DNA from: Phytoactinopolyspora limicola
GTDB lineage: Bacteria; Actinomycetota; Actinomycetes; Jiangellales; Jiangellaceae
DNA: 64,000 nucleotides
Reading direction: 5' to 3'
NCBI RefSeq assembly: GCF_011320225.1
Contig: NZ_JAAOEN010000001.1
Coordinates: 289,642 to 353,641 of the forward strand
The notes beneath the pieces were generated by a model. The model was not told where the DNA came from and did no database searches. It was given only the letters and a program-made list of their open reading frames with translations. The position numbers and the translations under genes are program-made. Shown piece by piece: positions 57,019 through 64,000 of the stretch; position 1 is the first letter of the stretch, and each line of letters opens with the position of its first letter.

Positions 57019-59871
57019 TCAGGACCGGCCACCGATGCCGGACCCGGCCGCGGCTCGGATCAAAGACGCTCGCTCGCCGCGCGTGATGACTCCCTCGTCG
57101 ACGAGTTGCTGGGTGACATCGGTGACGTGGGCGACGAACTCACCCCGGTGACGCCATTCCCGCCCGTCGTCCAGCAGCTCGCTCACACACCCGCCGTGAC
57201 CGGAGTCCCGATCGGCCACACCGGAGTCGGCGACACCCAGCACGATCGAGCCATCACATCTCGGCGGAGGCGGAGGCCCGGCCACCCCTTCGCCGACGGC
57301 CTGGAAGAAGTTCACGGTGAACAGCTCCGCACCGGCCGGCGCGGCGGGATTGGTAAAGACCAGGTAGGCGGTCAACGTCGCGCCGGGATCGTCCACCTCG
57401 GCGGCGACGAACGTCCATGCCTCCGCGGTGTCGGGTACGTCGGCCGCGCCCAGCAGCGGGCCGTCCGGAGCGTCCTGGCGGATCTCTATGGTGCCGCCGG
57501 CGCCGCTGGAGCGGACGCGGAACTGGATCTCGTCGACGTTGAGGAGGTTGATCGGTTCGTACGCGGCCCAGTCGCCATGGTTCACCTGGGCCAAGCGCTG
57601 GTTGCCGCCCTCGGCCGGATCACCCGCCGACGCGGTCGTCACGCCGTGTGCATCGACGAAGTACTCGGCCTGCTTACGCTTCGGTTGCAGCGTTACCTGG
57701 TCCAGTCCGGTCAGAGGTGGCAGGCCGCCAGCTCCCTGATCGGTGTATCGGGCGGTGAGCACCCAGTAGATGTCCTCGTTCGCGCCATGACCGGCCTGGG
57801 CGGTGACGAAGGTACCGGAGCAGCCAGTGTGCTCGGAGATGGGATGGGCGTGGCCCGCATGGCCGAGCGCGGAGTTGAGCACGACGTCGTCGCAACTGAT
57901 CTGCTCGTCTTCGACGTCGGTTACATCGATCCGGTAGGCGACCTCGTCGCCCCAGTCGAAGAAGCCACCGTCGACCGGTAGCTCCAGCTCGACCTCGGGT
58001 GCGGTGTTGCCGACGACGATGGTCACGCTGGCCTGCCCGGTCCGGCCGTCGGCGTCGGTGACGGTCAGCATGGCCGGGTAGATGCCCTCGTCGGTGTAGG
58101 TGTGCACCGGGTCGGTCGCATCCGACGTTGCACCGTCGCCGAAGGTCCAGAGGTAGTCGACGATCTCGCCGCCGTCCTCCGGATGATGGGTGCCGGCGCT
58201 GGAGAACGCTACCTCCAGCGGCGCCTGCCCGGAGCGTGGGTTGGCGGCGACCCGGGCTGCCGGGGATCGACCGTCGAGCACGTAGTCCACCCGCGACAGC
58301 TGCGCCAGGGGATGTTCGACGAAGAAGCCGCCTCCGTACTCCAGCACGTACAGGGAGCCGTCGGGCCCCCACTCCATGTCCATCGGCCGGTTCCACTCCA
58401 TCGTCGGGAGCATGTCGGTGATCGAGTCCAGCCCGGCGCGGTCGTCGGTCAGGTGGAACTGTTTGATGTAGTCGCGCATCCATTCGTAGAAGAGCGGAAC
58501 GCCGTCGAACTCCTCCGGGAACGCCGTGGGATGCTCGGCCGCGACGGACTCGTCGTACTGATAGACCGGTCCGCCCATAGGCCCGCCGCCCCCGCCGCTG
58601 CCCAGCTCGGGGAATTCCGGCACCGGGATGTAGTTGTGATACCAGACCTCGGCGGGTGTCACCGGGGGCAGTTGTTCTAGTCCAGTGTTGAGCGGGGCCG
58701 TGTTCACCGGGCCATTGGCGCAGTCGAACGGATCACCCGACTCTCCCGTGGCGAAGTCGTATTCGACGTAGGCGAAGTTGTTCCCGATGCAGTAGGGCCA
58801 GCCGACGTTGCGCGGCGAGTCGATGATGTGCCAGGTGACCGTGCCTCGCGGCCCTCGAGCCGGATCGGGTTCACGTGCGTCCGGACCGTAATCGGCTAGG
58901 TAGACGGTGTCCGTGACGGGGTCGACGGAGAACCGGAACGGGTTGCGGAACCCCATCGCGTAGATCTCTGGACGAGCCAGCTCTGGGTCGTATACGCCAT
59001 CAGGGAAGAGGTGATCCCACTCTCCCTCCGTGAACATGTTGCCCGCCGGGACGTCGTAGGAGCCATCCTCGTTGACCGTGATCCTCAGCAGTTTTCCGCG
59101 TAGATCGGCGGTGTTCGCCGAGCTGCGCTGAGCGTCGAACCCCGGGTTGCGGCCGGGCCGCACGTCGATGGGTGAGTATTCCTGAGACTGGAACGGGTTG
59201 GCGTCGTCACCCGTGGAAAGGTAGAGATTGCCCGCCGAGTCGAACCCGATGTCGCCGCCGTTGTGACAGCACAACCCACGGTTGATGGGGACGTCCAGGA
59301 TCTGCTGCTCGGAGTCGAGGTCGATGTAAGGGTTGACCGGATCGTCGACGAACGTGAAACGGGACAGTGTGTTGTGTCCTTGCCATTGGTCGAAGATGTG
59401 TTCGTCTCCCGGCTCAACCTCATCGGGCGCCGGACCGTCCGGGATCCCGGGGATCACCGGGGAGTAGTACACGTAGACCCAGTGGTTGTTCTCGAAGTCC
59501 GGATCCAGCGCGATACCTTGCATCCCGTCTTCGGAGAATTGATAGACGGGTAACGACGTGATGATGCGGGTGCTCGAGGTGTGCGGGTCGTAGAGCCGGA
59601 ACTGTCCCTGCCGGTTGGTGTGCAGCACTCGCCGGTCCGGGAGTACCGCCATGGACATCGGCTCCCCCACCTCACGGGTCAGGGTCACTTTCTCGAAGAC
59701 ATCCCAGTCCGGCTCTGGATGATGGTGAGCTGTGGCGGGCGGGGCAGGGTCCGCGCTGTCGGCGGCGCCCGCGGGGACCGGCCCCAGCAGGACGGCCAAA
59801 GGCAGAGATGCCGCCGTCACCAGCGCGAACAAGCTGCGACGAGTTCGGTATTTGTCAGAGTGAACGCTCAT
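57019..59871 (-). CDS. Secreted glucose/sorbosone dehydrogenase-like protein with PKD and carbohydrate-binding domains
   Basis: The 950-residue protein has a signal peptide, a six-bladed glucose/sorbosone dehydrogenase-type propeller (about 55-560, with VGEPMSMAVLPDRRVLHTNR, GMQGIALDPDFENNHWVYVY and NVGWPYCIGNNFAYVEYD) and a PKD domain (YLWTFGDGATSDATDPVHTY, about 575-650). A CBM6-like domain follows (about 750-875), then a short C-terminal module shared with the deacetylase. It probably binds and oxidises an extracellular sugar or glycan; quinone use is uncertain. GGGAG precedes the ATG. Confidence 0.88.
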   Translation of the reverse strand: MSVHSDKYRTRRSLFALVTAASLPLAVLLGPVPAGAADSADPAPPATAHHHPEPDWDVFEKVTLTREVGEPMSMAVLPDRRVLHTNRQGQFRLYDPHTSSTRIITSLPVYQFSEDGMQGIALDPDFENNHWVYVYYSPVIPGIPDGPAPDEVEPGDEHIFDQWQGHNTLSRFTFVDDPVNPYIDLDSEQQILDVPINRGLCCHNGGDIGFDSAGNLYLSTGDDANPFQSQEYSPIDVRPGRNPGFDAQRSSANTADLRGKLLRITVNEDGSYDVPAGNMFTEGEWDHLFPDGVYDPELARPEIYAMGFRNPFRFSVDPVTDTVYLADYGPDAREPDPARGPRGTVTWHIIDSPRNVGWPYCIGNNFAYVEYDFATGESGDPFDCANGPVNTAPLNTGLEQLPPVTPAEVWYHNYIPVPEFPELGSGGGGGPMGGPVYQYDESVAAEHPTAFPEEFDGVPLFYEWMRDYIKQFHLTDDRAGLDSITDMLPTMEWNRPMDMEWGPDGSLYVLEYGGGFFVEHPLAQLSRVDYVLDGRSPAARVAANPRSGQAPLEVAFSSAGTHHPEDGGEIVDYLWTFGDGATSDATDPVHTYTDEGIYPAMLTVTDADGRTGQASVTIVVGNTAPEVELELPVDGGFFDWGDEVAYRIDVTDVEDEQISCDDVVLNSALGHAGHAHPISEHTGCSGTFVTAQAGHGANEDIYWVLTARYTDQGAGGLPPLTGLDQVTLQPKRKQAEYFVDAHGVTTASAGDPAEGGNQRLAQVNHGDWAAYEPINLLNVDEIQFRVRSSGAGGTIEIRQDAPDGPLLGAADVPDTAEAWTFVAAEVDDPGATLTAYLVFTNPAAPAGAELFTVNFFQAVGEGVAGPPPPPRCDGSIVLGVADSGVADRDSGHGGCVSELLDDGREWRHRGEFVAHVTDVTQQLVDEGVITRGERASLIRAAAGSGIGGRS

Positions 59872-59980
59872 GCCACCGACTCCCTGGATCGGGCAATGAT
59901 GAGCGTCAACGTACTGGCAGCTTGATCCTTTGGGAACCCTTAGAAGCTAGATTTCCGGCATCTTTTTTACCACCCTAAGC

Positions 59981-60041
59981 AAAAGCGCTGGTCAGCTCGC
60001 CTATACAGACGTACCCACACCCCACGGCCGAGCCGACCAGC
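59981..60041 (-). terminator. Rho-independent type terminator of the ROK kinase gene
   Basis: On the minus strand, GCTGGTCGGCTCG (60041-60029) pairs with 59999-59987 with one mismatch, followed at once by a TTTT run (59984-59981). It lies directly downstream of the ROK kinase gene and upstream of the dehydrogenase gene. Confidence 0.6.
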
Positions 60042-60068
60042 GTGCCACCAACCCCGGCCGAAGCCGGC

Positions 60069-61097
60069 TCACGCCGCATCAGCGCAGGCCACGGCTAGAG
60101 CGCCGGCCACTGTGGCATACGGCCCGAGGACACTCGACCGGACCCGCCACGCCGGACCGGCCAGCCCGGTCAGCCAGCGCCGAGTCGCTGCCAGCGTCTC
60201 CGGACGAGAGCCGATCCCTCCACCCAGCACGTACACATCGGGGTCGACGATGGCCCGGATAGCCCGCAACGCCATCGCCAACAACCGGCCCACGTCGTCA
60301 ATCACCGTTGCCGCCGCCGGATCACCGGCACCAGCGGCGTCGAAGATCCCGCGCACGCCCAAACCGGGCGTGCCACCCGCGCGGAGGTAAGCATCCAGGA
60401 CCCCTTGTCCGCTGACCACGGTCTCCAGCGGCCCCCGGACCAGGCTCTCCGGTGCATACGGGTCGGCACCGAACGGCAGGTCACCGATCTCCCCCGCCAG
60501 CCCATGGCCACCGCGATGCAGCTGGTCACCGAGGACCAAACCCAACCCGATGCCGGTACCCACGGCCACGAACGCGAGGTCACCGGCTGCCGGGCCCAGG
60601 TCCCAGAACCGCTCACCCCACGCCGCCAGATTGACGTCGTTGTACAACGACGGGCGCACCCCCAGCCGCTCCGCCAAGTCACCGAACACGTCGAGCCGGT
60701 CCCACCCCGGCACATTCGGAGCGTGTGCGACGGTGCCCCGATCCAGATCCGGTGCCCCCGGGATGCCAATCCCGATCCGACGTGGCACGGCATCCAGGCC
60801 GGCCAGCTCGGACAGCTTCACGACCAGGCCCGCTACCTGCGCGGTGACATGCCGGCCCCCTCGGCGATCGGTGTCCACGGTCTCGTCGACCAGGCCAGCC
60901 CCAGGGCCAACCAGCGCCACGTGGATCTTCGTCCCCCCGACGTCGACCCCGACCACCGGTTCGAGCCCGGCCGGCGCGGCATCCACCGAGGCTGGCTCCG
61001 CGACCGACGGTCGGCCGCTCAGCAACCAACCACGGTCGGTCAACGCGCGGCGGACCCAGGCCGTCGAATCCACCTCTACCGGCGTCATAGATTGCAT
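60069..61097 (-). CDS. ROK-family sugar kinase
   Basis: The 342-residue protein has the ROK ATPase fold from about residue 48: VVGVDVGGTKIHVALVGPG as the phosphate-binding strand, the catalytic Asp in SLYNDVNLAAWGE, and VAVGTGIGLGLVLGDQLHRG. The HGLAGEIGDLPFG segment has the family His, but the usual CxCGxxGC zinc motif is missing. It should phosphorylate a hexose or amino sugar. GAGGAG precedes the ATG. It is divergent from a ROK regulator. Confidence 0.87.
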   Translation of the reverse strand: MQSMTPVEVDSTAWVRRALTDRGWLLSGRPSVAEPASVDAAPAGLEPVVGVDVGGTKIHVALVGPGAGLVDETVDTDRRGGRHVTAQVAGLVVKLSELAGLDAVPRRIGIGIPGAPDLDRGTVAHAPNVPGWDRLDVFGDLAERLGVRPSLYNDVNLAAWGERFWDLGPAAGDLAFVAVGTGIGLGLVLGDQLHRGGHGLAGEIGDLPFGADPYAPESLVRGPLETVVSGQGVLDAYLRAGGTPGLGVRGIFDAAGAGDPAAATVIDDVGRLLAMALRAIRAIVDPDVYVLGGGIGSRPETLAATRRWLTGLAGPAWRVRSSVLGPYATVAGALAVACADAA

Positions 61098-61128
61098 CGC
61101 TCTCCTCGGTCTACGGCGACGAGTAGAT

Positions 61129-61141
61129 TATCACTCTGATA
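61129..61141. promoter_or_regulatory. TATCA-CTC-TGATA palindrome between divergent ROK genes
   Basis: A perfect 5-bp-arm inverted repeat sits in an AT-rich part of the 93-base gap between the kinase and regulator genes, overlapping a possible TGATAT/TATAAA -10 region. It is the likely operator for the ROK regulator. Confidence 0.5.
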
Positions 61142-61190
61142 TAAAGCAACCAGTGCCTCAGGCAGTGCCCGACGGGGGAGGATGTCGTCC

Positions 61191-62399
61191 ATGCCCAAGC
61201 GCAGGCCCGCCACCGCGAACGTGAGCACGGTGTCCCGGGTGAACCAGACCGCCATCCTCGAAGCGCTGCGGGAACACGGTCCGTTGTCCAGGCCCCAGAT
61301 CGGCACCCACACCGGCCTCAGTCCAGCCACCGTCAACCGGCTGACCGCACAACTCCTGCGGGAAGGCCTGGTCGTCACCCATGGCCACGAGCCATCCACC
61401 GGTGGCCGCCCATCGATCCTGCTGCGCTACAGCGGTCAATCCAGACTCGTCGCCGTACTCCGCGTCGGTGCCACCAGGACGGTTGGCGCGCTGATCGACT
61501 TCGACGGAACCATCGTGCACCGGTCGGAATACCGCCCGGCCAGCAGCGTCGTCACCTCGCCGGATCGCGCGTCGGTGCGACTGGACGAGACCCTCTCGAT
61601 GGTCGACGAGCTCCGCGCGGCCGCCGAAGAACGCGGCCAACCCAGCCGCGCCATCGGTATCTCGGTCCCCGGCGTCGTGACCGACGCCGAAGGGGAAGGC
61701 AGAGTGACCTGGGCCCCCGCCCTCGACTGGCGGGAACTCCCGGTCGGCACGCTCCTTCAGGAACGCACCGGCCTTCCGGTCATCGTCGAGAACGACGCCA
61801 ACGTCCTGGCCGTTGGCGAGCTCTACCGCGGTGCGGCACAAGGGATCCGCGACCTCGTGGCACTCCTCTTGGGCACCGGGCTGGGTGTCGGCATCATCGC
61901 CGACGGCCGCCTGTACCGCGGATCCCGCGCGGCAGCTGGTGAGGTCGGGTACATGCTGCTCGAGAGGTCGTCACTCAGCCGGCTGTTCCCCGGGTTCGGC
62001 GACCTGGAGAGCCGGGTCGGATCGGCCGCCGTGGCCCGCATGGCCGCCGAACGTGGCGTGCGTGGACCGCAGGGTGAACCGGCCACCGCGGCTGCGCTGT
62101 TCGAACTGGTCCGGGCGGGTGATCCCGAGGCGACAACGCTGCTCGACGAGATGCTCGACTACCTCGCGCTCGCCGTCGCCAACCTGTGCACCGTCCTCGA
62201 CCCCGAGCTGGTGGTCGTCGGGGGCGGCATGGGCCGATCCGCGGAGCAGATCATTCCCGGCCTCCGCGACCGGCTGGTCGGCCGGATCCCGCACGTGCCC
62301 AGGCTGGTTCCGTCCGCACTGGGCGACGACGCCGCCCTGATCGGGGCAGCCGAGCTGGCCGCTCGCAAGGTCAGCGATTTCACCTACGTGCAGGGCTAG
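61191..62399 (+). CDS. ROK-family transcriptional regulator
   Basis: The protein of about 402 residues has an N-terminal winged helix (VSRVNQTAILEALREHGPLS, SPATVNRLTAQLLREGLVVT) and a ROK sugar-binding domain (GISVPGVVTDAEGEGRVTWA, VENDANVLAVGELYRGAAQG, ALLLGTGLGVGIIADG). The cysteine cluster of the zinc site is absent. It probably represses the divergent kinase gene and the sugar transport gene downstream until a sugar binds. I choose the ATG at 61191, with GGGGGAGG about nine bases before it; the ATG at 61182 is too close to that site. Confidence 0.88.
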   Translation: MPKRRPATANVSTVSRVNQTAILEALREHGPLSRPQIGTHTGLSPATVNRLTAQLLREGLVVTHGHEPSTGGRPSILLRYSGQSRLVAVLRVGATRTVGALIDFDGTIVHRSEYRPASSVVTSPDRASVRLDETLSMVDELRAAAEERGQPSRAIGISVPGVVTDAEGEGRVTWAPALDWRELPVGTLLQERTGLPVIVENDANVLAVGELYRGAAQGIRDLVALLLGTGLGVGIIADGRLYRGSRAAAGEVGYMLLERSSLSRLFPGFGDLESRVGSAAVARMAAERGVRGPQGEPATAAALFELVRAGDPEATTLLDEMLDYLALAVANLCTVLDPELVVVGGGMGRSAEQIIPGLRDRLVGRIPHVPRLVPSALGDDAALIGAAELAARKVSDFTYVQG

Positions 62400-62851
62400 G
62401 GCGCCCGTCAACCTTTCCGTTGCGCGCTGTGACAGCGGGTGGTCCGATTTCGTTCGCCCCCCGTTGTGCACCTGATCTCCGTTTTGGCGCCTGATCGTTT
62501 TCACCGGGGTGATCAAATGCGGGCGACGACGTGTTGACCGCGGGTGATGGCGACGTTGGTGCATCTGATCACCCCGGTGAAAACGATCAGGCGCCAAAAC
62601 GGAGATCAGGTGCACAACGGGGGTGGGTTGAGCAAGATCAAAGTGCCGCGGTCATCCGCTACAGCGGAGGTTGACCGGCGACCTGAGGTAACAATCCGTC
62701 GTTCACCTCTAGACGGCAGCCGGGGGGCCAGCATTACAGTGAGACTTCTTATTGCTTAGATCGGAAAGAAGTGTCGACCGGCGCTCCGCCCATTTCCTAG
62801 GACGTCGCCCGGCCGGCGAACATTCGACGGCATGAAGGGAGTTGTTTCGTC
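62400..62851. other. Intergenic region before the sugar-binding lipoprotein
   Basis: The 452 bases have no convincing gene. The first part holds the large inverted repeat listed separately. The remaining 228 bases before the lipoprotein gene are less GC-rich and probably contain its promoter, but I could not settle on a -35/-10 pair. Confidence 0.6.
62458..62623. repeat. Large inverted repeat with 58-bp perfect arms
   Basis: Bases 62458-62515 are the exact reverse complement of 62566-62623, with a 50-base loop that can extend the stem a little more. The arm contains CTGATCGTTTTCACCGGGG and several TGATC units. It lies between the ROK regulator and the binding-protein gene. Its length is far beyond a normal terminator. 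Confidence 0.92.
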
Positions 62852-63928
62852 ATGATCGGCAGTGCCAATCGCAGGTGGCGCGCCGCTGTGCTCCTCACGG
62901 CCACCGGCCTCCTGTTGGCCGCTTGTGGTGGTGACGACGGGAGCAACGGCGGCAACGGCGGTTCCGGGGGCGACGGCCCATTCACTATCGGGCTGAGCAA
63001 CGGCTTCGTCGGCAGCGAGTGGCGCACCCAAATGGTCGACGGAGTCACCGAGGCGTTCGAGGAGTACCAAGACGAGGGGGTCCTCGACCAGTTGGTCGTC
63101 GAGAGCGCGGACACCGACGTCAACGGCCAGATCCAGCAGATCCGCAACCTGATCAACCGCGACGTGGACGCGATCATCGTCAACCCCAACTCCGAGACCG
63201 CACTCGACGCGGTGTTCCAGGAAGCCACCGACCGCGGAATCGTGGTGGTGGCCGTCGACCAGGCAGTGACGTCGCCCGGTGTCACCAATGTCGTCATCGA
63301 TCAGGCCGAGTGGGCCCGGATCTCGGCGGAATGGCTGGCCGACCAGGTCGGCTCGGACGGCCGCATCGTCGTCGTCAACGGCATCTCCGGACACCCCGCC
63401 AACGAGATGCGGTGGGGCGCCGCGGAAGAGGTATTCGAGCAGGCCGGCGTGGAGGTGCTCACCGTCGCCGACGGCGGCTGGGACCAAGCCACCGGCCAGC
63501 AGGTGATGTCGAATCTGCTCGCCACCTATCCCGATCTCGACGGTGTATGGACCCAGGACGGTATGGCCGAGGGTATCTTCCGAGCTGTGCAGGCCGCGGA
63601 CAAACTGGACGAGATCGTGATCTCCGGTGAGGCCCGGGTCGGCTACATGCGGCTCTGGAACGATGCCCGCGACAACGGGTTCAGCAGCATCGGTGTGGTG
63701 AACCCGCCCGGCGGCGCCGTGTCCGCCGTCCACATGGTGGTGAATCTCCTCCAAGGAAACGAGTTCGCCGCCGACCGCGTCGACGGGAACACCGTCCACG
63801 TGCCGATCCCCTTCACCGTCGACACCAACAATTTCGACGAGTACTGGCCCGATGTGGAGAACGAGACCGACGCATACGTCCTCGACGGCTCGCTGACGAA
63901 GGACGAAGCTGCCGAGTACTTCGACTAA
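62852..63928 (+). CDS. Sugar ABC transporter substrate-binding lipoprotein
   Basis: The 358-residue protein has a lipoprotein signal ending in LLLAACGGDD, a Gly/Asn/Ser linker, and a periplasmic-binding-protein type 1 fold of the ribose/xylose group: FTIGLSNGFVGSEWRTQMVD, DAIIVNPNSETALDAVFQEA, VVAVDQAVTSPGVTNVVIDQ and GVWTQDGMAEGIFRAVQAAD. It delivers a sugar or polyol to an ABC importer whose permease and ATPase genes should follow but lie beyond the window. The ROK regulator upstream probably controls it. Confidence 0.92.
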   Translation: MIGSANRRWRAAVLLTATGLLLAACGGDDGSNGGNGGSGGDGPFTIGLSNGFVGSEWRTQMVDGVTEAFEEYQDEGVLDQLVVESADTDVNGQIQQIRNLINRDVDAIIVNPNSETALDAVFQEATDRGIVVVAVDQAVTSPGVTNVVIDQAEWARISAEWLADQVGSDGRIVVVNGISGHPANEMRWGAAEEVFEQAGVEVLTVADGGWDQATGQQVMSNLLATYPDLDGVWTQDGMAEGIFRAVQAADKLDEIVISGEARVGYMRLWNDARDNGFSSIGVVNPPGGAVSAVHMVVNLLQGNEFAADRVDGNTVHVPIPFTVDTNNFDEYWPDVENETDAYVLDGSLTKDEAAEYFD

Positions 63929-64000
63929 CCCCCCCCCCCCCCCCCCCCCCCCCCGCCGGGGGGGGGGCGGGGGCGGGGGCGCCACACCCGCGGCGGGCGG
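63929..64000. other. Poly-C/poly-G low-complexity end
   Basis: A run of 26 C is followed by G runs broken by single C bases up to the window edge. It begins immediately after the lipoprotein stop codon. This looks like the ragged edge of an assembled contig rather than real sequence. Confidence 0.7.

Overview
The window is one stretch of a GC-rich actinobacterial chromosome. Evidence for this includes strongly GC-biased third codon positions, a SARP regulator with an NB-ARC domain, a DUF222/13E12 HNH protein, WYL, ROK and GntR regulators, a putative F420-dependent enzyme and remnants of an actinobacterial Tad pilus locus. The gene mix is compatible with a Jiangella-like actinomycete, but nothing here fixes the genus. 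No rRNA, tRNA, CRISPR array, insertion sequence or phage gene was recognised. The last 70 bases are a poly-C/poly-G tract that looks like an assembly edge.

Layout. 1-6951: housekeeping and regulatory genes, namely DUF1028, an ArsR-SRPBCC fusion with a clear promoter and operators, a VOC protein plus a shortened YdeI-like protein opposite a WYL regulator, and a 1045-residue SARP/NB-ARC regulator. 6964-38468: a catabolic island of about 31 kb. Its left part (minus strand, 6964-16011) carries a TRAP transporter, a CMD-family protein, the small and medium subunits of a molybdenum hydroxylase, an enoyl-CoA hydratase-like protein, an 'amino acid synthesis' family protein, an enamidase-like amidohydrolase, a 3Fe-4S type ferredoxin and a ferredoxin reductase. 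A LuxR regulator at 16411 faces the other way. The middle part (minus strand, 17567-27746) carries CoxG, a LigA/LigB class III extradiol dioxygenase, a NahE/PhdJ-type hydratase-aldolase, a Rieske dioxygenase (alpha and beta), a 93-residue protein, a cis-dihydrodiol dehydrogenase-like SDR, the molybdenum hydroxylase large subunit and a ThDP enzyme. The right part (plus strand, 28052-38468) is a tightly overlapping operon of a NitT/TauT-type ABC transporter, a GntR/FCD regulator, an Ldh-family dehydrogenase, an SDR, a class A flavin monooxygenase, two cupins, a RidA protein, a FAH-family protein and an ACMSD-type decarboxylase.

Read together, the island suggests aerobic breakdown of a bicyclic aromatic that probably contains a ring nitrogen, such as a quinoline-type compound. 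In this reading the Rieske system and the SDR make a catechol, LigAB cleaves it, the aldolase releases pyruvate, and the molybdenum hydroxylase and enamidase-like enzyme work on the remaining pyridine-type ring. The chemistry of the families is established; their joining into one pathway is inference.

38582-45547: DUF222-HNH gene with a LexA-like half box, MMPL exporter with its MarR regulator, proline dehydrogenase and a secreted erythromycin esterase-family protein. 46123-50167: a block holding decayed Tad pilus genes and secreted lipoproteins, bracketed by two copies of one palindrome, the second being a perfect 78-bp palindrome. 50151-54785: TetR/DUF2867 pair, VOC, a frameshifted GNAT gene, a RibD/DHFR-like reductase and a putative F420-dependent enzyme. 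54810-59871: secreted polysaccharide deacetylase, TAT-exported sugar isomerase-like protein and a large secreted glucose/sorbosone dehydrogenase-like protein. 60069-63928: ROK kinase, ROK regulator, a 166-bp inverted repeat and a sugar-binding lipoprotein at the right edge. Intergenic palindromes built on a GGTGATCGTTGCC-like core recur through the window.
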